A stretch of 64,000 nt of DNA from Sphingobacterium sp. GVS05A (GTDB lineage: Bacteria; Bacteroidota; Bacteroidia; Sphingobacteriales; Sphingobacteriaceae), in assembly GCF_019969845.1 (NCBI RefSeq), contig NZ_JAHXYR010000007.1, positions 62,001-126,000 on the forward strand, given 5' to 3'. Position 1 is the stretch's first letter. Each line of letters starts with the position of its first letter. Below, in pieces: positions 36,615-46,400 of the stretch. The position numbers and the translations under genes were made by a program. The notes beneath the pieces are model-generated. The model searched no databases. It saw nothing but the letters and a program-made list of their open reading frames with translations, and was not told the DNA's origin.

Positions 36615-36738
36615 ATTGTATCGTAATGGTGTTTTTGTGTAAATAACACAAATGCCTTACCTGTATCTTAGTCGGCAAGCAGGTAAGTATTTTTCGCAGT
36701 CAAGCTGAAACTTCGATACAATTGTTTCCATTGCCGAC
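36615..36738 (+). ncRNA. Candidate structured RNA or cis-regulatory element with pseudoknot
   Basis: P1 is ATTGTATCG (36615-36623) / CGATACAAT (36714-36722), a perfect 9 bp closing a multibranch. Inside are TTTGTGT (36634-36640) / ACACAAA (36646-36652) with a 5-nt loop, and CTTACCTG (36656-36663) / CAGGTAAG (36680-36687) with a 16-nt loop. That loop carries GTCGGCAA (36671-36678), which is complementary to TTGCCGAC at 36731-36738 just 3' of P1. It lies 187 bp upstream of the HEPN-like gene. The strand is inferred; no known RNA family is recognised. Confidence 0.5.
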
Positions 36739-36854
36739 CTTTTCTAAATAAACCAAGGTGCAAACGTGTATGCATGCTGCCTGTTGATTTTATCCTTAGT
36801 CATCTTGGTATTCTTTCTATGTTTTTTACAAAATAACTGTTTATTATTTGCAAT

Positions 36855-36890
36855 AATAGTCTTTAACTGTTTGTTGTACTGAAGACTATT
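36855..36890 (+). promoter_or_regulatory. Inverted repeat upstream of the HEPN-like gene
   Basis: AATAGTCTT (36855-36863) / AAGACTATT (36882-36890), perfect 9-bp arms, 18-nt spacer, ending 34 bp before the ATG. The related sequence AAGACTATT also occurs near 36544, and AACTGTTT is directly repeated around it. Possible operator or leader hairpin. Confidence 0.45.
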
Positions 36891-36924
36891 TATTACGGAT
36901 TTTATAACCATTAAATCATTTATT

Positions 36925-38709
36925 ATGGAAATTAATAGTCAGTTGATTATTGATCGATTATCCCAGCGGATAGATCTCGATCGTGTTTATCTCGTTAAAT
37001 ATCAATTTTTAAATCAGGAACACCATCACCTGCTTTTAGCGCTTAAGCCAGTAAGTGGACTGTCCGTAAAGGTACTGAAGCCTATTGTGGAGTTATGCTT
37101 GATGGATCAGGGGAATATTTCCTATGAGATCATTCTGATTGGGGATTTGAAGAATAAGATAAAGATCGGTAGTATATATTATACCTACGCTGCGTTGCCT
37201 AAGCATATCCTTTTTCTTGCGGATGGCAAAAATAGTAAGCTGCAGGGACATAAAGAACAGCGTGTTGCACTGGAACTCACCGATGAATATCACAAGAAAA
37301 TAATGCAATTATCAGCCGACTTCCTAAAGGGCGCAGAAGCTTTTGCTAAGGCAGGAAACTACCTTAAGGCGGTATTTATGTTGCATCAGGGGCTGGAAAA
37401 TTACTTACGGTTGTTGCAGGTTATGGTAGAAGGGAAAGTGAATAATGTACACAGGCTAAATAATAGAATTAGAAATCTGAGCGAGCATTTCGCTACACTA
37501 AATGCGCATATTATAGGCGAAGATGAGCCGACAAAAGAGCGTTTTAAGTTGTTGGATGGGGCCTTTGATGCGGTAAAGCAAAATAAGGATCTGGAAATTT
37601 CGGCTTTTGATGCCTCCAACCTATATGACCATAGTAAACTAATGTTGGATGCGATCGAACAATTATTTCACTATTTTATGGAGTCCCTTCGGTCCGAATA
37701 TGAGCAGATCACAGCCGCGCAGATCAATATTCCGCAATCAGCGAAAGAACCAACGGTTACCACCGTTACCAAGGCTCCAGAAATAAAGAAAAAGGCGGAA
37801 ACTCCTCCCGTTGGCCAGAAAGCTGTAACGACAGATCAGATGGCCGTTTCAAGTGCCCCTATTTTCCAATCTTTCCCTTGGCCAGAGCGGTATCAGTCCG
37901 ATATACAACAACTGCTTAATAAGATCTATCGGGAAAATCAGCCTGAGCAGATTATGTTGCTCAACTATTATGTGAGCAATGCCAATGGAAACGGATTGTT
38001 CGACTATCCGCCAAAAGATATTGGTAGCGCAACACTCTATTTGGTTGTCATTAAAAAACGGATTGGATCAACTCATTTTCGTAAAGTTTCTTTTGGTCGG
38101 GTTACAGCAGTCATTTCATTTTTAAACAGCAATTTTATTGAAACAAAATTGAACAAGGGGAGTCGCTTCTCGAATACCATCTGGAATGACTCCATCGTCC
38201 TCTTCCGTGATCCAAATTATAAACCTTGCTACTTTGTCAGGCCGATAGGTTGGTCTGATACCTTATTGAAAGCTTCAAATTGTTGTGAACGTAATTCAAA
38301 ACTTATTCAGGATCTGGTACAACTTTTTATTGATGAACGTATTTCGAGCAGGTTATTGGCTGTCTCATTGCTTAACCAACTGCTGTCGATTGGGCTGTAT
38401 AGCTATCTCTATTTGCGCATCGGTCATGCTCCAAACAATGCCAATTTGGAAGAGCTGATCGATTGGACTTGTATCTGCGACAGTCGGTTGAAAGAATTCT
38501 TTGTGCCTAAAAATAATATTGATGGCGTACTAAATGCCGAATTAATTCGGCAGACGAAATCAAGGATCTACGAGCTACCTCCAGAACTGGCCCAATTGGA
38601 CATGAGTATTTTTAGTGCGAAAGCAAGTGATATCGGCAATATTTTCCTGGATCTCTGTCAGCAGAGTCTGGAATATATGGAAGCGAAATCGGGGATTAAA
38701 ATAAATTGA
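36925..38709 (+). CDS. Protein with two tandem (degenerate nucleotidyltransferase-like + HEPN-like) modules
   Basis: 594 aa, cytoplasmic. Module 1: a beta-rich region at ~20-100 (VYLVKYQF...HHLLLALKPV) resembles the nucleotidyltransferase half of Bacteroidota NTase-HEPN proteins but lacks GS...D.D. It is followed by a helical HEPN-like domain (~125-255) with AVFMLHQGLENYLRLLQVMV, VHRLNNRIRNL and FKLLDGAFDAV. A low-complexity linker (~262-312, rich in T, K and P) leads to module 2 (~320-590), which repeats the order: ATLYLVVIKKR, then LLNQLLSIGLYSYLYL, LEELIDWTCI and a C-terminal helix. The ends LEISAFDAS...LFHYFME and LDMSIFSAK...SLEYME match each other. An Rx4H sequence (RNLSEH, 183-188) could be the HEPN RNase motif, but its position is uncertain. 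Confidence 0.65.
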   Translation: MEINSQLIIDRLSQRIDLDRVYLVKYQFLNQEHHHLLLALKPVSGLSVKVLKPIVELCLMDQGNISYEIILIGDLKNKIKIGSIYYTYAALPKHILFLADGKNSKLQGHKEQRVALELTDEYHKKIMQLSADFLKGAEAFAKAGNYLKAVFMLHQGLENYLRLLQVMVEGKVNNVHRLNNRIRNLSEHFATLNAHIIGEDEPTKERFKLLDGAFDAVKQNKDLEISAFDASNLYDHSKLMLDAIEQLFHYFMESLRSEYEQITAAQINIPQSAKEPTVTTVTKAPEIKKKAETPPVGQKAVTTDQMAVSSAPIFQSFPWPERYQSDIQQLLNKIYRENQPEQIMLLNYYVSNANGNGLFDYPPKDIGSATLYLVVIKKRIGSTHFRKVSFGRVTAVISFLNSNFIETKLNKGSRFSNTIWNDSIVLFRDPNYKPCYFVRPIGWSDTLLKASNCCERNSKLIQDLVQLFIDERISSRLLAVSLLNQLLSIGLYSYLYLRIGHAPNNANLEELIDWTCICDSRLKEFFVPKNNIDGVLNAELIRQTKSRIYELPPELAQLDMSIFSAKASDIGNIFLDLCQQSLEYMEAKSGIKIN

Positions 38710-38787
38710 AGCTTGCTATGAAATACTAGGTTTTCACTTAAGCATGGTAGACTTAAAAAATTAGACCATTACAAATAAACTAAACCA

Positions 38788-41700
38788 ATGAAAAATGAAA
38801 TAGATGTAACGATACCATGGCAAAGCAAGCAAGAAAAATCCTTGTCGATCGTTTATCTCAAAAGATTTTTTAACGAAGAATCTGCAAGACTAACTTGGGA
38901 TTTTAAAATTATTCTAGAAGAGAGCGTTTTTAATAATACGTATGTGTTCGAGAGTTTGTGTAAGGGAAATATTCGTGTCCTGATCACGTTGACTGCGGAT
39001 CATTTGAAAGCAAATTGTTCATGTGGGCGAATGAATACGACATTATGTGAACATGTTTATGGTTTATTGCGTGAAAAGTTAAGTGGGAATAAACATTATT
39101 TTTTTCATTTATACGATCCAAAATGGTTTTTAGCACATCCTGACCAACGCGAACTATTTGGTTTATCTCTTAAAGATGAACATAAGAGAATAACAAAAAT
39201 TGAAATCAACGCAACAGCAGATTGTGGGAGTATCTATGGTTTTCATAATCCATCAGAATTATGCCATGTAGCTAGCAATAAAGTTTATGCAATTGAACCT
39301 TCAATATCTAAGTCAGAGTGCAAATTTATCGTTGCAATTCCGATAAATAATACGATTGATCAATTACCTTTTTTACTCCCTTTTTTGAGTGTAGAAAAGA
39401 AAAAAAATGTTTTTAAAGAAAGCTATTTGTTAAAAGATGACATGCCATATCCTGAATATCTTACCAGCCATGAGATGATGCTTGATGCAGTAGCAAAAAA
39501 AATGATGCAGCTAGGGGCCTCTGCATTTAACGTTAGCGGACCAAATGAACTTTCAGTCGTTGAACGGAATGAGCGGGATTATCGAATAATGGATTTATGG
39601 AGAGATCTCATTTCAAATCAATTGTCTCAAGATGAAGTGATCTTTTTTTATTCCCATACGAATAATTTCGGTCTAAGACACTACCAATTCCGATATAGCT
39701 CTGCTTCCAATCAATCACATAAATTGAAAATTGCTAATGGCGACTTTAAGCTTAAGATTCAAGTGATAGAGAATCAAAAAGGTTTATTGATGAAGGTGCT
39801 GGGCTATTATAAAGGTAATTTGGTAAAGAAAATTAAGTTTTTGAGTAATGTGCATAGTTTCTTTGTCGAATTAAGTTCCAAGAATGTGCTTTTTATTGAC
39901 GATATACACGTCGGAAAACTTCTAAATCAATTCAGGCATTCTGCATTCAAAATTTTTGTTTTGCGACAGGATATCGCTAAATTTTATGAAGAAATATTGC
40001 ACCCAATAGCTCAGTACTTCCCGATAGAATACAAAAATGAGGCACCTCAAGATCTTACAACCACTGAGGAGAAAATTGAAAAAATAAAAATATTAGAGGT
40101 GTCGCTTCAGGATGATGCGTTGCTATTAAAAGCATCCATAGATTTTGGGACAGTTACGCTGCCCATTGTTGAGATGCCTAGTACAACTGTTTTAACCTAT
40201 GTTGATAATGAAATTCAGGTTCAAGAGCGAGACATTGACGATGAGCTGGCTTTTAGCAATTTTGTTAAAAATCAACATGAATCTTTTGAAGAGCAGGCTT
40301 CCCCTCATACTTGGGAACTGCGAACATCTCTAATTGCTCGAACAAATTGGATAAAAAATCTGCGCAAAGTATGTCAAGATCATCAGATAAGGCTTAAACT
40401 TACTGGGCTTGTTAAAGGATCTAGTTATTATCCTTTCTCTTTAAAATGGGAAGTAGTGGAACTGAAGTCTCAATCGAATTTGTTATTTATCAATATAAAA
40501 TTTAAGCTGGGTAAACTAATATTGGAACCTAGTCTATTCGAAAATTATCTATTTGAAAAGAAAAATTGGTTCAAGATCGACACGGAGGATTATCTCTATA
40601 TAAGCGATTCTTTGAAATCACTTTTTTTGCCTCTATTCGGTCAGGCACGCATAGAAGATCCTTATATCATTTTAACCTCAGCACAATTGATTTCTTTTCA
40701 AACGCAATTAGAAAAGATAGATCCTAAGATTATTAATGATAGCACAAGAGAAAGAAGGGATAAATTAGCCAATATGACAGAGATACCTTTATTGGATGTT
40801 CCGAGTACTGTCAAAGCAACGCTGCGCCCCTATCAATTGGTTGGTTTTAGTTGGATGGGATTCTTACAAGAATTTCAATGGGGTGGCATTCTGGCGGATG
40901 ATATGGGACTTGGGAAAACATTGCAGGTAATTACTTTATTGGAGTATTATTACCAAAATAATCCTGATGCAGCCCCTTCTCTTATTATTGTTCCTAATTC
41001 ATTGTTATTCAATTGGCAAAATGAAGTTGAAAAATTTGTTCCGGGACGAAATTGCAATGTGTATTATGGCACTAAAAGAAAGGGGCAAGAAACTTTCGCG
41101 GAAGCATCATTTGTGCTTACAACCTATGGGACAGCTATGGCGGACCTTTTCTTTCTTCAATCTCAATCATTCAGTTATATGATTTTGGATGAGTCTCAGA
41201 TGATAAAGAATAGGAATTCTAAACGATTCGAAAGCTTGTTTTCAATTATGGCATCGTTTCGAATAGCAATGACCGGTACTCCAATTGAAAATGGGATTCA
41301 AGATATTTATGCACAAATGACCATGGTAAATCCAGGTTTTTTTGGGAATTACAGAAACTTTAATAAAATGTTTAAATCTCTGGGAGATGTCGAGGAAACC
41401 GATATGCCATTAATGAATTTGCAAAAGATGATTGCTCCATTTATTTTGAGAAGGACCAAAAAGCAGGTCGCATTAGAGTTGCCGGATAAAACGGAGACTA
41501 TCCTGTATTTGGATATGCAGGATGAACAACGAAAGCTCTATGATAACTATCGTAGGAAATATCGACTGGAAATTGAAGAAAATTTAAATGCTGAAGATTC
41601 TTCAAAATCCAAATTTTTAGCAATAGAGGCATTACAGAAGCTGCGACAGCTGTGTAATTCGCCTATATTGATGAAAGATGGCGGTTCTTCCAATGAATCT

Positions 41701-42207
41701 GTCAAATTAGATTTTATTGATGAAATTATGGAAGAAGTAGCTCCAAATCATAAGATTCTTCTCTTTTCATCGTACACCTCAATGCTTAAACTTGTAGCCC
41801 AACAGATCGAAAAGCACAGTATAGCATATACCTATCTTGATGGCAAGATGAATCAGAAGCAACGGCAATTAGCAGTTGAAACATTTCAAAATGACGATAC
41901 ATGTCGTGTTTTTCTGATCAGCTTAAAGGCCGGAGGAACTGGCTTGAATCTGACAGCCGCGGATTATGTGTATATTTTAGACCCTTGGTGGAACCCTGCG
42001 GCTGAAGCCCAGGCGATTGACCGTTGCTATCGCATTGGACAAGATAAACATGTTATGGCCTATAAGATTGTTTGCCGAGACTCTGTCGAAGAGCGAATCC
42101 TAGAACTTCAGGCCAGTAAAAAAAGAATGGCTGAGGGTATAATCTTGGACGAAGCCAATCTGATGAAATCCATTAGTAAAGATGAATTACTTAAATTATT
42201 CGAGTAA
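38788..42207 (+). CDS. SNF2/Rad54-family DEAD-like ATPase with N-terminal SWIM zinc finger
   Basis: 1139 aa. A SWIM-type finger C77-x-C79-x7-C87-x-H89 (CSCGRMNTTLCEHV) is followed by a ~550-residue uncharacterised region. The SNF2 motor starts at about residue 675 with LRPYQLVGFSWM. Motif I is DMGLGKT (705-711, K710), motif II is DESQ (801-804) instead of DEAH/DEAQ, motif III is MTGTPIEN, and the helicase-C half has LISLKAGGTGLNLTAADYVYILDPWWNPAAEAQAIDRCYRIGQ. It should be a dsDNA translocase. It starts 78 bp after the HEPN-like gene. The gene looks more A+T-rich than its neighbours by eye. Confidence 0.92.
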   Translation: MKNEIDVTIPWQSKQEKSLSIVYLKRFFNEESARLTWDFKIILEESVFNNTYVFESLCKGNIRVLITLTADHLKANCSCGRMNTTLCEHVYGLLREKLSGNKHYFFHLYDPKWFLAHPDQRELFGLSLKDEHKRITKIEINATADCGSIYGFHNPSELCHVASNKVYAIEPSISKSECKFIVAIPINNTIDQLPFLLPFLSVEKKKNVFKESYLLKDDMPYPEYLTSHEMMLDAVAKKMMQLGASAFNVSGPNELSVVERNERDYRIMDLWRDLISNQLSQDEVIFFYSHTNNFGLRHYQFRYSSASNQSHKLKIANGDFKLKIQVIENQKGLLMKVLGYYKGNLVKKIKFLSNVHSFFVELSSKNVLFIDDIHVGKLLNQFRHSAFKIFVLRQDIAKFYEEILHPIAQYFPIEYKNEAPQDLTTTEEKIEKIKILEVSLQDDALLLKASIDFGTVTLPIVEMPSTTVLTYVDNEIQVQERDIDDELAFSNFVKNQHESFEEQASPHTWELRTSLIARTNWIKNLRKVCQDHQIRLKLTGLVKGSSYYPFSLKWEVVELKSQSNLLFINIKFKLGKLILEPSLFENYLFEKKNWFKIDTEDYLYISDSLKSLFLPLFGQARIEDPYIILTSAQLISFQTQLEKIDPKIINDSTRERRDKLANMTEIPLLDVPSTVKATLRPYQLVGFSWMGFLQEFQWGGILADDMGLGKTLQVITLLEYYYQNNPDAAPSLIIVPNSLLFNWQNEVEKFVPGRNCNVYYGTKRKGQETFAEASFVLTTYGTAMADLFFLQSQSFSYMILDESQMIKNRNSKRFESLFSIMASFRIAMTGTPIENGIQDIYAQMTMVNPGFFGNYRNFNKMFKSLGDVEETDMPLMNLQKMIAPFILRRTKKQVALELPDKTETILYLDMQDEQRKLYDNYRRKYRLEIEENLNAEDSSKSKFLAIEALQKLRQLCNSPILMKDGGSSNESVKLDFIDEIMEEVAPNHKILLFSSYTSMLKLVAQQIEKHSIAYTYLDGKMNQKQRQLAVETFQNDDTCRVFLISLKAGGTGLNLTAADYVYILDPWWNPAAEAQAIDRCYRIGQDKHVMAYKIVCRDSVEERILELQASKKRMAEGIILDEANLMKSISKDELLKLFE

Positions 42208-42226
42208 CCAACTATAAACTTAACTT

Positions 42227-42931
42227 ATGAATACCGAATCTACAAAAAAAACTTCCTACGCTGGAATGATGTATTCACATGATTTCCGACTTTGGTATAC
42301 CTATCTCAAGCGACGGATAAAAAAAGAGTGGCGCCCCGAAGAGCTTTCGTTCTTACTGGGCAAGCCCGATCATGCCTATCTCGATTTTGAGCGGATGTTT
42401 CAAGTCGAAAAGTTTTTAACGCAGGAATCTATTTTATTGGATCGGATATATGCAAGTTCGTGGATCGAAGCAATGGAATTCCATCGCGAAAAAGATGAGG
42501 TTCCTGAGGAGCGTCTGGTACGTTTTAAAATCGAAGAGGATGAGGTGAAATGGATTTACTCCATTGAAGTACCCTGGACCTTTTTAACCGAGAAAAAGAA
42601 ACATGCTGCTCCCAAATTAAAGTTTGAGGAATGGAAAGCCGAGAAAGATCTGCAACTCGAATCGGATGCCATGCTCCATGTTCGACAAAAACTGGACGTA
42701 TTATTGGACAGTAATTACTTTGAACATGGTGCTACAGCACTGCAAATGTTTCGTAAGGTCGAACATACCGGTCTTGTTCATTTACAGATTTTTCCCCGTC
42801 ACCTTAAAAATGTCTTGTATGGCCTTATCCAACAAAACAAACTCGTTGTCAGAAATATAGAAAATAGCTTTTCTTTTTTCTTAACGGATTTTCAGCAAGC
42901 TAATCGGAAACAACATTTATTGAGTACTTGA
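42227..42931 (+). CDS. Hypothetical protein downstream of the SNF2 ATPase
   Basis: 234 aa, cytoplasmic, highly charged. No family recognised. The N-terminal part (YLKRRIKKEWRPEELSFLLG...AYLDFERM) reads like a helix-turn-helix of the kind that begins XRE-like proteins. The middle is acidic (EKDEVPEERLVRFKIEEDEVKW). The C-terminal part (LQMFRKVEH...HLKNVLYGLIQQNKLVV) could be a second small helical or winged domain. It begins 19 bp after the SNF2 stop, so co-transcription is very likely and it may be a partner of that ATPase. Confidence 0.75.
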   Translation: MNTESTKKTSYAGMMYSHDFRLWYTYLKRRIKKEWRPEELSFLLGKPDHAYLDFERMFQVEKFLTQESILLDRIYASSWIEAMEFHREKDEVPEERLVRFKIEEDEVKWIYSIEVPWTFLTEKKKHAAPKLKFEEWKAEKDLQLESDAMLHVRQKLDVLLDSNYFEHGATALQMFRKVEHTGLVHLQIFPRHLKNVLYGLIQQNKLVVRNIENSFSFFLTDFQQANRKQHLLST

Positions 42932-42966
42932 CGTTGAGTAAAAAAACAATCATTATATTTATTTCA

Positions 42967-43284
42967 ATGAATACAATGATATCAAAAAATAAGACAGCAA
43001 TTGTACCAGTCATTTTCAAAGGATTGGCTGGTACAATTTTTATTTTTGCTGTTTTGACGGCCATTTCTTATCAAAATGATCTACCCGTGGATGGCAAATT
43101 GGTGATTGGATTTCCCTGGGAGTTCTATTCCGAAGGCACGGGCTATAATCTTGAACGTGATGAATACGCCAGTTTCGAAAATTTTGAACCACTTAAACTG
43201 ATCGGCAATATCCTTGTCGCACTAGCTATATACCTTGTTTTACACCTGTCTCTTCGCCCTCTTTTTGGAAAAAATAAGCGCTAA
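42967..43284 (+). CDS. Small membrane protein, hypothetical
   Basis: 105 aa with two predicted membrane segments: VIFKGLAGTIFIFAVLTAIS near residues 14-33 and LIGNILVALAIYLVLHLSL near 77-95. The loop between them is polar (GFPWEFYSEGTGYN). No family recognised. The ATG at 42967 is preferred; a TTG at 42928 would overlap the upstream stop codon. A few lysines/arginines end the protein (FGKNKR). It may be a separate transcription unit from the SNF2 group or its last gene. Confidence 0.65.
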   Translation: MNTMISKNKTAIVPVIFKGLAGTIFIFAVLTAISYQNDLPVDGKLVIGFPWEFYSEGTGYNLERDEYASFENFEPLKLIGNILVALAIYLVLHLSLRPLFGKNKR

Positions 43285-43422
43285 TTTCTGTCGTTATTGT
43301 TAGCCTTTTGTTAAGACTATTTTATATGCTAACGCGGTTTAGTTAAAAACTATTAACCTTTTATTGATACTACCTTCATATTGCATTTGTAACCTTGTAC
43401 CCATAAATCAAATGCACTACTT

Positions 43423-46400
43423 ATGAAAATTAAAGCCAACAATGTCTTTTGGTTGTTATGTGCCATTGCAGCGAGCTCAACGGCTGTTCAAGCTAAACCT
43501 CTATCGCTAACCAAACCGCATTTCTTACAGGTACAGCATCCCCTTAGCGGCCGTGTGGTTGATGCGCAGGGCAATGCAGTTTCAGGAGCAACAATTCAAA
43601 ATTTAAAAAGTAAAAAGTCCGTTCAATCCGATGAAAAAGGAAATTTCCATATCGATGCGGAGGTCGGTGATAGACTCAATATCTCCTATGTTGGATTTAA
43701 CAATCTTGTCCAGCCTATAGCGCAATCCAATGGACAGATCTTTGTTTTACAGCCCAATGAAAATACGCTTGAAGAAGTGACGGTTTCCATCGGCTATCAG
43801 AAAATACGGAAGTCCGATGTTACCGGTGCGATCGCCAGTGTAAAAGCCGAAGAACTAAATCTCAGTGCGCCAAAACTATCTCAGGCTTTAGTTGGTAAAG
43901 TAGCAGGTGTGCAGGTGATGCAAACAAGCGGGGCTCCGTACGATGGGACCAAAATGCGTGTCCGCGGTATGGGATCGATCAACGCAGGTTCGGATCCCTT
44001 GTACGTAATTGATGGTTACCCATCTGGAAACAATTTAAATATCAATCCCAATGATATAGAATCTTTCGATGTTTTAAAGGACGCTGCTTCTGCTGCGATC
44101 TATGGATCCCGTGGTGCTGGCGGGGTCGTATTGATTACAACCAAACGTGGCAAGGAAGGTAAAAGTAATGTGGATTATGAAGTATTGGGAGGCTTTGGTC
44201 AGCTTTCCAAGAAAATAGACGTCTTAAATTCAGAACAGTTTATTGATCTCCTGATTGATGGCCGTAATAATTCCTATAAAGACCTTCTAGCCACGAAAGG
44301 GATCGCTTGGAGTGATAGTAGGCGCTTTGATGATAATAAAACGCGTATCGCCAATGTCGGAAATGCAGGCTCGGTGAGTATTCCTGAAGACTATTATGAT
44401 TTTGCCTCCGGTACCGCAAAAAAAGCGAAATATGATACGGATTGGCAGGATGCTTTATACCGTAATGCACCTTTCCAACGTCATAATCTCTCTACCTATG
44501 GCGGTAACGAAAAAAATCGCTACTTCCTGAGTGGCTCGTATCAGAATCAGCAAGGGATCATGCTTGGGACGGATCAAAAAGTCTTTAATTTCCGCGCCAA
44601 TATTGATAGCAAAGTAAGCAAAAGATTGACCGTTGGCGCAAATGTTTCCTTTACATATAATGACAACAACGAGGTGACGACAGGGCGTTACGACAGAAGC
44701 CCGTCAATGGCCGCATTAATTTATTTGCCGACCCTCCCTGTTTATAACGAAGATGGAACCTATGCCAAATACCTGATGGCTGATCTGTCGGCAAATAACT
44801 TTGGTATCCAGAATCCAGAAAACCCACTGGCCTATGTTACTGAGATTAAAAACAACCGCCGTGGAAAGAGGGGGATATATAATGTCTTTGCTGATTTTTC
44901 CATTATTGATGGCCTAAATCTTAAAGTAAACGGTGGATTGTCTACTTATGACGAGAAGTATGATTATTTCCGTCCGACAAGTATATCCGATGGAAATAAC
45001 AAACCGTTTTCACCACAGGCAATTTCTGCAGCCTACGCAGATGCCAAGACAAAAAATGAACTGGATAAATTGCTAGAAACAACATTAAACTATAACAAGA
45101 CTTTCGGTGAGAAACATCAGGTATCTGCATTATTGGGTTATTCGGCTCAACGAACGGATTACGATTATCAAGGTGTGCGGGCCAACGGCTTTAATAACAA
45201 TGCGATTGGCGAAATTACCGATAAGGGAGCCGATCCTTCTAATTTCCAATTGTTAAAAGACGATACTTTCAAACGTACGACAACGCTTCAGTCTTATTTT
45301 AGCCGCGTAAACTACAGTTTTGATTCGAAATATTTCCTTTCGGCATCCATTCGTACAGATGGTTCCTCACGCTTCGGGCCAAATAACAAATGGGGAACTT
45401 TCCCATCGGTTTCAGCTGGATGGACGGTCTCCAAAGAGGAGTTTTATACAGATTGGTTAGGACAACAATCGACAGTCAAACTAAGAGCGAGCTGGGGACG
45501 TAGTGGAAATAATAATATTGGTGACTATCGCGCGATTTCCATTATCAACTCGCCAGCGGGAGTTATTCTTGGCGATAAAGTGGAAACTTCCTATACCGCA
45601 GGTGATCTACTCGATCCAAAATTGAGCTGGGAAACAACTTCACAATACAACGCCGGTCTGGATCTGGGTTTGTTGAGAGGCCGACTCAACATTATGACCA
45701 ACTTCTACCTAAGCCGTTCCTTTAATTTATTATTCAACCAGCCACTCTCCGCTGTATCTGGATCAACAACGATCTTGACCAATCTGCCAAATTCGAAGGT
45801 TCAGAATAAAGGTTTTGATGTACAGATTGATGCAACACTGATTCGAAAAAATGAATTTGAATTGGGATTCAGCGGAAACATTAATGTTAACAGAAATAAG
45901 GTGCTTGATCTAGGAGGTGCTTCTACCATCCTGACGAATGGCGCTGAACGCTCTTACTTAACGCATATCACACAAGAAGGAAGTCCAATTGGTATGTTCT
46001 ATGGTTTTAAAGTTCTCGGTGTTGCAACAGCGGAAAACTATAAAACTGTCGCACCTTCAGCGGCTTCAACAACTCCGCTACAACCCGGAGACCTTTATTT
46101 TGAAGATGTAGATGGCAATGGTGTAGTCAATGATGCCGATAAACGGGTGATCGGCAATCCGCATCCGAATTTTACCTATGGCTTTGCCGTCAACGCACGC
46201 TATAAGGCATTCGATCTACGCGCATCATTTAATGGCTCCCAAGGGAATAAAGTGCTGGATGGCTATGATTATTACCTCTACAATATGGAAGGCTCCGGCA
46301 ATCAATATGCGGATGTTGCACAACGCTATCGTTCGGCTCAAAATCCAGGAAATGGAAAAGTGTACCGTGCATCGCGTGGCGGTACGCAAAGTAACAGTAC

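Larger units (their letters stand above)
36105..36924. other. 820-bp AT-rich intergenic region with repeats and a structured element
   Basis: No ORF is supportable. From left to right it holds an 11-bp repeat array (36382-36436), a multi-stem element with pseudoknot potential (36615-36738) and an inverted repeat close to the downstream start codon (36855-36890). It separates the divergent S41 peptidase and HEPN-like genes and is unusually long for this genome. Confidence 0.7.

Noticed and set aside
36615-36738. tRNA, tmRNA or integron attC site as an explanation of the structured element
   Set aside because: No 7-bp acceptor/T-arm with GTTC loop, no CCA, and no RYYYAAC/GTTRRRY core sites; the stem lengths do not fit.
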